Shown here: in pieces, positions 17,133 through 25,068 of the stretch
How the letters are laid out: each line of letters begins with the position of its first letter
How positions within the stretch are numbered: the stretch's first letter is position 1
Assembly: GCA_029547205.1 (NCBI GenBank)
Contig: JAKPPT010000026.1
Location: forward strand, 1-36,166
Direction of reading: 5' to 3'
DNA: 36,166 nt
DNA from: Spirochaetota bacterium
Lineage (GTDB): Bacteria; Spirochaetota; Spirochaetia; Treponematales; UBA12059
Program-made: the position numbers and the translations under genes
The notes under the pieces: generated by a model
Database searches by the model: none
What the model was told of the DNA's origin: nothing
The model's input: the letters and a program-made list of their open reading frames with translations, nothing else

Positions 17133-17161
17133 AAAAGAGCTGCTCATTGAGCAGCTCTTTT
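17133..17161. terminator. Bidirectional intrinsic terminator (mvaK1 / binding protein)
   Basis: GAGCTGCTC (17137-17145) pairs perfectly with GAGCAGCTC (17149-17157) around a 3-base loop, and is flanked by A and T runs on the two sides. It lies between two convergent genes and can serve both strands. Confidence 0.92.
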
Positions 17162-17179
17162 GATGTAAGAAGCTATCGC

Positions 17180-19699
17180 TTAGTTAAGATTGAGTGTGTC
17201 AACCTTTACAGAAGGAGCTTCGTTGGCAATCTTAGTCTCAACAACGATGGTGTATGCACCAGCTTTGAGAGCAGCAAGTTCCTTAGCAGGAATTACAACT
17301 GCAAACTCACCAGCTTTGGTCATTTTTCCTGTAAAGACTTTTTCGCCTGCTGGAGTGATCAGGGTCAAGCTGATTTTTACGTTGTTGCCTGCGGGGTTCA
17401 TCTTATCGCTTGGATAAACGAAAGTTGAAACTTTTGCAGTAACAGTAACATCAGCATTGCGGCCTGCAGTAGCAGGAACGATAACCTGATCAATATTGGT
17501 GATAGTGGTAGCAAATACTTTGGGCCAGTAGTCTTTCTTGAAAATCCAGTTGCGGTTTGCAGAAAGTTCTACAAAGTTAGCCTTGGTATCGATTTTGGTA
17601 ATCATGAATGGACCATTTGAAATGAATGCATGGCCATATTTATTGATAAAGTCGAGTGAAGCTTTATATGCTTTTGCTGCATCATCAGCAGTAATTTTGC
17701 CTTTGAGTGAAGCAGGAATATATTTCTTGCTGATCATCTCATTGAGTTTGGCTTTAATATCAGCAACACAGGTTGGGTTGATAATATCAATTTCAGTCAT
17801 TGAGGGATCAGGAGAAATTGAGTAAACTGTTCCGCTTGCTGCGCCTTCTGTTACGAGGAGAGCAAGTGCTTCATACACATCCCAGGGAAGCGGCATAGGA
17901 CCAACGCTGAGTCCAGGAGTTCCGCTTGCTGTTACGCGGTTAGGATCCATAGGCCAGTTATAGTCGAAATAGGTAGTGAAAGTGCCATCTTTGTTAAATA
18001 CTATACCGCGGAAAGTTTCAAGACCGGGAGTAACCTGTGAAGAATATGCTTCTTCATAGAGAAGATCATCTTCACTATCTTTAGTAGCCCAATCTTTGAC
18101 AAATGCCATTGCATACATAACATCAATAGCAGATACATCTCTGCCATTGTGCCATTTAGCCTTGCCAGCAAAGCGGTATGTTCCGGTTGAGAAGGCTTTC
18201 TGAGCATTTGGACCAACATCTTTCCATGTCTTGGTCTTGGAATCGTATTTTACAGCATTTGCAGGAACAACAATCTGGCCTTCAATATCGCCTTTTGCAT
18301 TTCTAGCAATTTGAGTTTTTACAGATTTTGGATCCCATGTAAAAAGATATGGTGTGTCGAGTGCTGAGTTGGGAGCTTCAAAACTACTGAGCATGCGAAC
18401 ATTGTCAGCAATTGCACGTGAATAGGTATCGGTAAAACCATCTGTTCCGATTGGATCCCATGCGCTCATAAAGAGTGAACCGCGTGCTGAGAATTGGGTT
18501 GCACGGAGAATCTTGGTACCATCTTTTTCTGGTTTTACGTCTGCAGTAATGTAAGACCATTCATTGAGACCGTCACCAAGACCATAAGCAAAGCGGTTAA
18601 CAACACGGTTTTTATTAGCAACATAGTACTGGTTCTGTGTACAAACCCAGATGCGAACTGCTTCTTTAAGACCAATTTCCATGGCTTTGAGGTTCATGTC
18701 CCAGTACTCTTTTTCGGTCAGGAACTGACCATTGATGCTCTTCTGTGAGAGTTCATCGAGTTCTTTGTTTTCATAGTTCCAGTAACCTTCGGTAGCACCA
18801 CCTGCCATATAGCCATACCAGGGAGCATACATCTGGCTGATGGAAATATCCCACCAAGCGCGGGTTGCACCTGCACCCCAGCCTTCGGTATACATGGTCC
18901 ATTCGTATTTTGCTGGATCACCGCTGTAAACCATTTTAACAGCTTTTGAGCGGTCATATTCCAGGCGTTCTACTTTAATGCCAGCTTTTTCGATCTGATC
19001 TGCCATATAGCGCCCTGCGGGGAGCCGACCTTTTGGATCATCTACACGAATGATAAGCTTAACAACAACGGGTTTGCCGTTATATGTCCAGAACTGGCCT
19101 GATTTTACCAATTTGCCCTGGTTTTCAGGAAGCTGAGCTGCTTTTTCCATTGCAGCAGTTATGTCAGCAATAGCGCGTTTTTCATCGCCGGTTGCGGTCA
19201 TTCCCATTTTTGCTGCAATAACATTGTACTTGTACGTACCGGGCTGTCCGGGGGTCATTGCTGTGAAAGCGGGCTCTCCAGCGCCGCGGAGAATTTCATC
19301 AACGATTTTCTTGCGGTTCATGAGCCAGTTTAATGCAAAGCGGATTTCACGAATAGCAAGAGGATTGAAGAATTCTTCGCCACTCTCGGTCTTCCAAACA
19401 TAGGGAGCCTTGTTGGGAATCGGGTTCATGCAGTATGACCAAGAGCCAGACGGAACTGCATAAATCCAGAGCTTGTCACGATCGGCCTGTGGCAAATCGA
19501 AGAATGTATCGCCGCCCAAACCCCATGCAAAGAGGTCGGTTTTTCCGGCTACAGTGTCTTTAACACCAATGGTTTGATCCATGCGGACATCGAATATGAC
19601 TTTATCCACGATTGGACCATAATCTTTACCCTGTGCGAACACAGGAACCATTACAGCAACAAGTGCTACAATGGCAGCAACTTTAAACAGCTTTCTCAT
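17180..19699 (-). CDS. Large secreted oligopeptide-type solute-binding protein with C-terminal Ig-like domain
   Basis: The N-terminal 22 residues (MRKLFKVAAIVALVAVMVPV) form a signal peptide without a lipobox cysteine, so the protein is probably soluble in the periplasm. The body resembles SBP family 5 (OppA/DppA type): IREIRFALNWLMNRKKIVDE, MADQIEKAGIKVE, FRFAGKAKWHNGRDVSAIDV and a HAFISNGPF-like motif. The order suggests a rearranged or expanded fold, because the typical N-terminal HDGRDV-like motif sits past residue 500. Residues of about 735-839 form an Ig-like/FN3-like beta domain (VTVTAKVSTFVY, VKISLTLITPAG). At 839 residues it is well above the usual 500-600. AAGGAGG precedes the ATG. 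No permease or ATPase gene is adjacent. Confidence 0.78.
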   Translation of the reverse strand: MRKLFKVAAIVALVAVMVPVFAQGKDYGPIVDKVIFDVRMDQTIGVKDTVAGKTDLFAWGLGGDTFFDLPQADRDKLWIYAVPSGSWSYCMNPIPNKAPYVWKTESGEEFFNPLAIREIRFALNWLMNRKKIVDEILRGAGEPAFTAMTPGQPGTYKYNVIAAKMGMTATGDEKRAIADITAAMEKAAQLPENQGKLVKSGQFWTYNGKPVVVKLIIRVDDPKGRLPAGRYMADQIEKAGIKVERLEYDRSKAVKMVYSGDPAKYEWTMYTEGWGAGATRAWWDISISQMYAPWYGYMAGGATEGYWNYENKELDELSQKSINGQFLTEKEYWDMNLKAMEIGLKEAVRIWVCTQNQYYVANKNRVVNRFAYGLGDGLNEWSYITADVKPEKDGTKILRATQFSARGSLFMSAWDPIGTDGFTDTYSRAIADNVRMLSSFEAPNSALDTPYLFTWDPKSVKTQIARNAKGDIEGQIVVPANAVKYDSKTKTWKDVGPNAQKAFSTGTYRFAGKAKWHNGRDVSAIDVMYAMAFVKDWATKDSEDDLLYEEAYSSQVTPGLETFRGIVFNKDGTFTTYFDYNWPMDPNRVTASGTPGLSVGPMPLPWDVYEALALLVTEGAASGTVYSISPDPSMTEIDIINPTCVADIKAKLNEMISKKYIPASLKGKITADDAAKAYKASLDFINKYGHAFISNGPFMITKIDTKANFVELSANRNWIFKKDYWPKVFATTITNIDQVIVPATAGRNADVTVTAKVSTFVYPSDKMNPAGNNVKISLTLITPAGEKVFTGKMTKAGEFAVVIPAKELAALKAGAYTIVVETKIANEAPSVKVDTLNLN

Positions 19700-19713
19700 T
19701 AATACCTCCTTAT

Positions 19714-19730
19714 GATACTCATGAGAGTAT
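19714..19730 (-). promoter_or_regulatory. Small hairpin just upstream of the binding-protein ribosome site
   Basis: ATACTC and GAGTAT (19715-19720 and 19725-19730) form a 6-bp stem with a 4-base loop in the mRNA leader, directly upstream of AAGGAGG. It could stabilise the transcript or influence translation. Confidence 0.45.
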
Positions 19731-19745
19731 AGCCTTGTGATATAC

Positions 19746-19798
19746 GACTGGATCCACCCTACCGGTGAAATTCTAGAACAACGGTTCTAACGCCAGTC
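19746..19798 (-). ncRNA. Foldable mRNA leader, possible three-way junction
   Basis: In the minus-strand transcript GACTGG and CCAGTC (19798-19793 and 19751-19746) close a stem. Inside it TAGAAC-N4-GTTCTA (19789-19774) forms a second stem and CACC-N5-GGTG (19767-19755) a third. This gives a compact three-stem fold in the leader, between the promoter and the ribosome binding site. No known riboswitch class is recognised, and a chance fold is possible. Confidence 0.35.
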
Positions 19799-19811
19799 AT
19801 GATTTCTTTGT

Positions 19812-19840
19812 ATTATGCAATACATATTGCGTGTTGTCAA
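19812..19840 (-). promoter_or_regulatory. Strong sigma-70 promoter with a palindrome in the spacer
   Basis: On the minus strand TTGACA (19840-19835), a 17-base spacer and CATAAT (19817-19812) make a near-consensus promoter about 110 bases upstream of the large binding protein. The spacer contains the perfect 14-bp palindrome GCAATA-CA-TATTGC (19817-19830, plus-strand reading), an ideal place for a repressor. The leader downstream is about 105 bases. Confidence 0.8.
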
Positions 19841-19855
19841 AAGGAAAAATAAAAA

Positions 19856-19881
19856 AAAATCAAATTTTTATTTTTGATTTT
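19856..19881. repeat. AT-rich inverted repeat
   Basis: AAAATCAAA and TTTGATTTT are separated by 8 bases. The stem is pure AT apart from one C-G pair, so it is too weak to be called a terminator. It lies between the binding-protein promoter and the spiro-SPASM gene. Confidence 0.35.
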
Positions 19882-19998
19882 ACTATGTAAAATATCTCAT
19901 ACCGTTTGAACTGCTCCTGGTGTTTCGTTTACTGCATACTGCCGGTGCCGCGTGTTTTGGTAATGCAGTAACTCTGGTATGCCGATATTGGTATCGAT

Positions 19999-21591
19999 AT
20001 GCAGATAATTACCATTATTGATTGTATCCAGGCTACCCAATACATGCTGGAAGAATTTGCCCCCGGAATAACCGCTCTTGATCGAGTTTTACACCTATCG
20101 AACCAGATTGCTTTCCATTCGGTAATTCTTACACGAGCAAACAGTCCGGTGTTTGATGCTTTGCAAGCTAAAGCATCAGAGCGTGAGCATACAAATATTA
20201 TTGTTCATGACAGCTGGACAATGGAACTGTATCTTGAAACACTTCAGGAAGCAGCACTCCAGAGCAAGACCAATGCACCTCTAAAGGATATTGTGTTTGT
20301 AATTTTACAAGGTGATGCCCCATTTACTGATCGTGCTCTGACAGAGCGGCTGATTGAAATTTATACAAAATACCATCCTGATTATGCATTTGCGGATGGT
20401 TATCCTGAGGGATTCTCGCCGGAATTGATAGCAGCACAGGTTATTCCAGAGCTTATCGCTCTTGCTAGACAGCATGCTGTGCCGTACAGCAGAAATGGTA
20501 TCTTTACTGTCATACAAAAGGATATTAACGCATTTGATATTGAAACTGAGCTTGCTCCAATCGATCTGCGTCCTTACCGCTGTGTGCCAATTTGTAACAA
20601 TAAACGGAACTTTCAAACAGTACAGCAGCTATGGCAAGCTGGTATTCAAACCGCAACGCTCTGTGCGGAGCGTCTCCCGAATGAAACAGCATTGCTCCGG
20701 ACAGTTCCTGCTTTCTATTCAATTCAAATTACCGAAGGATGTCCGCAATCCTGCTCTTATTGCCCCTATCCGCTCATGCAGGGTGATCCGCAAGGAAAGC
20801 GGGGATGTATTTCTGTTGAAACATTTCGTGAGATGCTCAATCACATTAGCGCTTTTTCAGAAGATGCTGTGATTGATATTTCGCTATGGGGAGAGCCAGC
20901 ACTGCATCCTGAAATTGAAAAGCTCGTTGCTGCAGTGCTTGAAAAGCCTGAGTTTACCCTTATTATAGAAACATCGGGAATTGGATGGAGAGAGGAAGCA
21001 CTCTCTGCCATACTTGATATGGTAGTAAAGTATCCCGACAGAAGACAATATGCACCGTTTGAAGGACCTCGACTCCATTTAATTGTGTCACTCGATGCAT
21101 GGAATAAGGAAACCTATAACAAGCTTCGAGGCACTGGGTTTGAAACGGCTCTGGCTTGTGCGCAAAGATTGCTATCGGAATATCCTCATGGAACCCATAT
21201 ACAGGCAGTCCGCATAAAAGAAAATGAAGAAGAACTTGAGGAATTTTACCGGAGTTGGAAAAAGGTTACTGATCATATCATCATTCAAAAGTATGAGCTT
21301 TTTACAGGCAGCATTCCTGACCGTCGCGTTACTGATATTACTCCAATACGGAGAACAGCCTGCAGGCATCTTGCACGCGATATGAGTATACTGCTCGATG
21401 GATCAGTTCCTGTGTGTAAATATGCTCTTCACGGAAAACCGCTAGAATACCATGAAATTGCGGGAAATATTCTGAAAAACGGTATTGAAGCAGTGTGGAA
21501 TGCAATTGGTGAGCTCTACTTAAAGCATTGCAACAATGATTATCCTGATTTCTGCAGGAGCTGTGATGAGTACTACACTTTTAATGCCTGA
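19999..21591 (+). CDS. Spiro-SPASM type radical SAM protein with N-terminal nucleotidyltransferase-like region
   Basis: This 530-residue protein carries the radical SAM cluster motif CxxxCxxC at C248, C252 and C255 (EGCPQSCSYCPYP), followed by VIDISLWGEPALHPEIEKL as the SAM-binding GE region. C-terminal cysteines (VPVCKYALHGKPL, PDFCRSCDEY) fit a SPASM-type auxiliary cluster domain. Residues 1-235 resemble an NTP-transferase/glycosyltransferase A fold (VILQGDAPFTDRALTERLIE), as is reported for the spirochaete-restricted spiro-SPASM family. The reaction is unknown; a role in sugar modification is inferred from neighbours. No strong ribosome binding site precedes the ATG. Its end overlaps the next gene by 26 bases. 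Confidence 0.82.
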   Translation: MQIITIIDCIQATQYMLEEFAPGITALDRVLHLSNQIAFHSVILTRANSPVFDALQAKASEREHTNIIVHDSWTMELYLETLQEAALQSKTNAPLKDIVFVILQGDAPFTDRALTERLIEIYTKYHPDYAFADGYPEGFSPELIAAQVIPELIALARQHAVPYSRNGIFTVIQKDINAFDIETELAPIDLRPYRCVPICNNKRNFQTVQQLWQAGIQTATLCAERLPNETALLRTVPAFYSIQITEGCPQSCSYCPYPLMQGDPQGKRGCISVETFREMLNHISAFSEDAVIDISLWGEPALHPEIEKLVAAVLEKPEFTLIIETSGIGWREEALSAILDMVVKYPDRRQYAPFEGPRLHLIVSLDAWNKETYNKLRGTGFETALACAQRLLSEYPHGTHIQAVRIKENEEELEEFYRSWKKVTDHIIIQKYELFTGSIPDRRVTDITPIRRTACRHLARDMSILLDGSVPVCKYALHGKPLEYHEIAGNILKNGIEAVWNAIGELYLKHCNNDYPDFCRSCDEYYTFNA

Positions 21592-22528
21592 AAACTTCAA
21601 TATAACCTATACCGTGCTGGGTGGTGCTCCACAAGAAACCTGTGAGGACGCCCTCCCAATTACGATTATTTTGCTGCCACGGGGACCACGACCCCTCCAA
21701 CAGATTGTATTAGAAACAGTCCGCAAAGCTGGTTTTTACCATGCTATACTGGTTGTACAGGAAGAACATGCTGGCGGATTGGAACGAATTATCGCTCAAA
21801 ATCCAGGGGTAAAGATTATCGTTTGTAAAGATGCAGTGCTTCCGGGTACCATGGTGAATATAGCATTGTATGAAGCCTGTACCCGGTATGGACTTGTTAT
21901 GTGGAATGATATGCAGTTTGAAACACCTGGGCTTTCAATTCGCTTTTTTGAAAAACTGGAAGAAACTAATGCTTGTTGTATTGTTCCTCATATTTTTGAT
22001 GTTCACGGGCAGTCGGTTCCATCATTAAAGAATCCTGTCCGGCAAAAAAAGCATTTCCGTATCGTGCCTTTAACTTCAGAAGATGCTGGGATAGAAAAAT
22101 CTTTGTATCCTCACGATTACTGCGGTTTATACAACAGGGATCAATTTTTAGCCTGTGGTGGCTTTGATAGAACGTTTACACATGATTATTACCAGCTTGC
22201 AGATTTTGGTATGCGAGTGTGGCTATGGGGACATACAATTGAGTTTAATAAAACGATTCGCATGAAATATACATTGGACATGGAGCCAGAAAATACGAGC
22301 ATTACACATGACTATTACCGATATTGGGCTCGTAATGTTGCTCCTCACTATGTGCTTGATCATGCAGAATTGCAAAATCGGTATATTATACCATTGCTCG
22401 TACGATCACGGTTGGGTTTGGGGAATGCAATTCGTTTATTTATGGATGCCAAGCAGTGGGTGGATCGTTATCAATTTCATTACAAAATGGATGCACACCA
22501 GCTTGTTGATGTATGGGAGCCAATATGA
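21566..22528 (+). CDS. GT2-like glycosyltransferase
   Basis: This 320-residue protein has a GT-A layout. An N-terminal nucleotide-sugar half (ITIILLPRGPRPLQQIVLET, AILVVQEEHAGGLERIIAQN) is followed by a WNDMQ acidic motif where the metal-binding DxD would be. The acceptor half contains CGGFDRTFTHDYYQLADFGM and RVWLWGHTIEF, close to the GGFD...DxxLxxR pattern of family 2 transferases. AGGAG is five bases before ATG 21566, inside the 3' end of the spiro-SPASM gene; the longer frame to 21536 lacks a ribosome site. The stop overlaps the next start. Donor and acceptor are unknown. Confidence 0.75.
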   Translation: MSTTLLMPENFNITYTVLGGAPQETCEDALPITIILLPRGPRPLQQIVLETVRKAGFYHAILVVQEEHAGGLERIIAQNPGVKIIVCKDAVLPGTMVNIALYEACTRYGLVMWNDMQFETPGLSIRFFEKLEETNACCIVPHIFDVHGQSVPSLKNPVRQKKHFRIVPLTSEDAGIEKSLYPHDYCGLYNRDQFLACGGFDRTFTHDYYQLADFGMRVWLWGHTIEFNKTIRMKYTLDMEPENTSITHDYYRYWARNVAPHYVLDHAELQNRYIIPLLVRSRLGLGNAIRLFMDAKQWVDRYQFHYKMDAHQLVDVWEPI

Positions 22529-23193
22529 TACAGGCTGCACTCATTGTGCAAATGAGGCTGGATTCGACACGACTTCCTCAAAAAGCGCTCCTGCCTCTTG
22601 GTACTTCTATACTGGCATCATATGTTATGCACAGGCTTCGCTCGATTCCCGCTGTTTCGTATATCCTCGCCTGTGATGAAGCAAGCTATGAGACGTTTGC
22701 TCCATATGCGAGCGATCAGGGTTTTACCATTGTTGCAGGACCCAAAAACGATGTTCTCCTCCGGTACTGTATTGCTGCCAAAACGACCGATGCGCAGTGG
22801 ATTATTCGAGCGACAGGGGATAACCCGCTTGTTTCCTATGAACTTGCATCTTGCTTGCTTGAAAATATTGATGAACATGTTGATTATGCAGCATATACAG
22901 GTATGCCTAAGGGAATGGGAGTTGAACTCGTAAAAAAATCGGCACTAGAACGTGTTTGTTCGTTAACGACTGATCCATACTATAGAGAACACGTGTGTCC
23001 ATTTATATACGAACATCCTGAGTCTTTTACAGTAAAAAAATTACAAGCTCCTCAAAAATATGCAATTCAGGGAGCAAGTGTAACAGTTGATACCCTCGAA
23101 GATTATACACTAGTAAAGTCAATTATTGATGCTTGCCCTCCAGACCCCGATGACGATACAATTCTTGCCATGCTAAGAAGGAAGTATTGTTAG
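22525..23193 (+). CDS. SpsF-type cytidylyltransferase
   Basis: The N-terminus AALIVQMRLDSTRLPQKALLPLG matches the CMP-sugar synthetase-like SpsF family, with QxRxxSxRLPxK as the CTP-binding signature. RATGDNPLV supplies the metal-binding Asp motif. Such enzymes activate acidic sugars such as nonulosonic acids or Kdo-like sugars with CTP. The product has 222 residues. ATG 22525 overlaps the previous stop (ATGA), and GGGAG lies five bases upstream. Placed next to a PseG-like domain, it points to a pseudaminic- or legionaminic-like sugar, but no synthase (PseI/NeuB type) gene is seen in the window. Confidence 0.85.
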   Translation: MIQAALIVQMRLDSTRLPQKALLPLGTSILASYVMHRLRSIPAVSYILACDEASYETFAPYASDQGFTIVAGPKNDVLLRYCIAAKTTDAQWIIRATGDNPLVSYELASCLLENIDEHVDYAAYTGMPKGMGVELVKKSALERVCSLTTDPYYREHVCPFIYEHPESFTVKKLQAPQKYAIQGASVTVDTLEDYTLVKSIIDACPPDPDDDTILAMLRRKYC

Positions 23194-23195
23194 CT

Positions 23196-25001
23196 ATGCG
23201 TTGTTTATTTGTACCTTCAACACTCATTGGAAACGGGACCGGTCATGTTGCTCGCTCGTTTTATTATGCAAAGAAACTAATAGCAGAATCAAAAAAACAC
23301 GATGCAGCGCTGTATATTCCGGATAGAGGCGCAGCCTATCGCAGTGCGGATGAAATTCGACTCGCCTTCATTCGTTATGCAGAACTTGTGCCCATTTTAA
23401 GCAAAATTGAGCCTGGTGACAGGTGGGATTTTATCATTGTAGATAATCGGTTCACGACCATACATGAATTACGGCTTTTAGAACAGCATGGTAACGTAAT
23501 CTGTATTGATGAAAGCGGACCGGCACGTTCCTTTTGTGCATATTGCATTGATATGCTGCATATCCCGCCAGCCAAACTGCGTTCGCTCATTATACCAGAG
23601 ACTGAGTCAGCAAATATTGAAGATATAGGTTTTCTTCCGATTGATGTGCGCAAGCAGAATGTTCCACAAAAGATTTCAAATATTCTCATCGCATTTGGTG
23701 GTGAAGATGCAGCAAATCTTACAGAATATTGCTTGAAAAAGATTAAAGCAAAATACTTTTTAAGTTCAATAAAAATAACTGTATTGACTGGTGCGTTTAA
23801 AAAATTTACCAATCAGCATGATTACCCAGGAATAGAGTTTTTAAGTTCTATTCCAGATTTACGAGATCATATTCATGAATATGATTGTGTAATCACCCAT
23901 TATGGTATTACCGCATATGAAGCACGTATGGCAGGATGTGCTGTACTGCTTATGCATCCAAGTAAGGAGCATGCACGGTTGGCAAAAGCCCGAGGTTTTC
24001 TCTCATTTACATCTGTTTTTTCATCAACGCGGACTATTCATAAATTTATACAAAATACGAGAGCGTTTGTCTCTAATACATATACAAGTATAGAACCCAG
24101 GGATATAGCAAAATTGCTCGAATCTTTACACTGGCAGCATAGTGCATTTTGTATGGCATGTGGATCATATTCCTGTCATGCAGTGTATAGGGATAGGAAA
24201 AAAACCTATTTTGTGTGTGAGCAATGTGGTTTAATACGATTATCATATTTTGATGAGCAAATAATAAAGTATTCCGACAGAGCTTATTTTTTTGAAGAAT
24301 ATAAAGAACAATATGGAAAGACATATCTCGAAGATATGGACAATTTAAGAAAATTTGCCAGAACTCGATTGGATATTATTGAAAAATTGCTTCCCAATAA
24401 GGGCAAGATTCTCGATATCGGATGTGCTTATGGCGCTTTTGTTAAAGAAGCACAGGATTCAGGATGGAAACCAGTTGGTCTAGATATTTCTCAATCGGCA
24501 ACAGATTATGTTAAGGAAACCTGGAAAATACCGGCTCTCTGTACCGATTTTGCAGCCGAACACCTTGATGGTTTTATACCCCAAGGAAATGATTGCATTA
24601 CACTCTGGTATGTAATTGAGCATTTTGAGACTTTAGGTCTTGTTCTTTCACGGATTAATCAATTGCTGCGTGTTGGAGGAATACTTGCATTTTCCACACC
24701 TTCAGGCAACGGAGTGAGTGCACGATATAATAAAAGAAACTTTTATAAAAATTCTCCAGATGATCACTGGACAATCTGGAATCCTCGAACCGTTCAAAAT
24801 ATACTTTCACGCTATGGATTTGCAGTAAAGTTTGTACGAGTTACAGGCCATCACCCTGAACGGTTTCCTTTTTTTAAAGCAAAACCAGGCAGTATAATTT
24901 TTAAGAGTCTGAGAACCATAAGTAAATTGTTTGGGTTGGGAGATACATTTGAGTGCTATGCGGTAAAAGTACGGAATCTTGATTTGCCATTTACTTTGTG
25001 A
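23196..25001 (+). CDS. PseG-like hydrolase fused to a SAM methyltransferase
   Basis: Residues 1-310 resemble PseG/GT-B UDP-sugar hydrolases: IGNGTGHVARSFYYAKKL (glycine loop), DFIIVDNRF, NILIAFGGEDAANLT and THYGITAYEARMAGCAVLLM. Residues of about 315-345 hold a zinc-binding CxxC...CxxC pair (CMACG, CEQCG). Residues 385-600 are a class I methyltransferase: KILDIGCAYGAFVKEAQDSG, PVGLDIS and LWYVIEHFE. The zinc-ribbon plus methyltransferase arrangement resembles sugar C-methyltransferases. A TTG at 23187 with AAGGA four bases upstream is an alternative start adding three residues. The gene follows spsF with a 2-base gap. The fusion couples hydrolysis and methylation in one protein, if both are active. 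Confidence 0.82.
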   Translation: MRCLFVPSTLIGNGTGHVARSFYYAKKLIAESKKHDAALYIPDRGAAYRSADEIRLAFIRYAELVPILSKIEPGDRWDFIIVDNRFTTIHELRLLEQHGNVICIDESGPARSFCAYCIDMLHIPPAKLRSLIIPETESANIEDIGFLPIDVRKQNVPQKISNILIAFGGEDAANLTEYCLKKIKAKYFLSSIKITVLTGAFKKFTNQHDYPGIEFLSSIPDLRDHIHEYDCVITHYGITAYEARMAGCAVLLMHPSKEHARLAKARGFLSFTSVFSSTRTIHKFIQNTRAFVSNTYTSIEPRDIAKLLESLHWQHSAFCMACGSYSCHAVYRDRKKTYFVCEQCGLIRLSYFDEQIIKYSDRAYFFEEYKEQYGKTYLEDMDNLRKFARTRLDIIEKLLPNKGKILDIGCAYGAFVKEAQDSGWKPVGLDISQSATDYVKETWKIPALCTDFAAEHLDGFIPQGNDCITLWYVIEHFETLGLVLSRINQLLRVGGILAFSTPSGNGVSARYNKRNFYKNSPDDHWTIWNPRTVQNILSRYGFAVKFVRVTGHHPERFPFFKAKPGSIIFKSLRTISKLFGLGDTFECYAVKVRNLDLPFTL

Positions 25002-25068
25002 TATGGATTGCTGGTTGAAAGTCATAGAAAGTTTACTGTGATTTACTAATTTGAGCTGGAGAAAGAGA

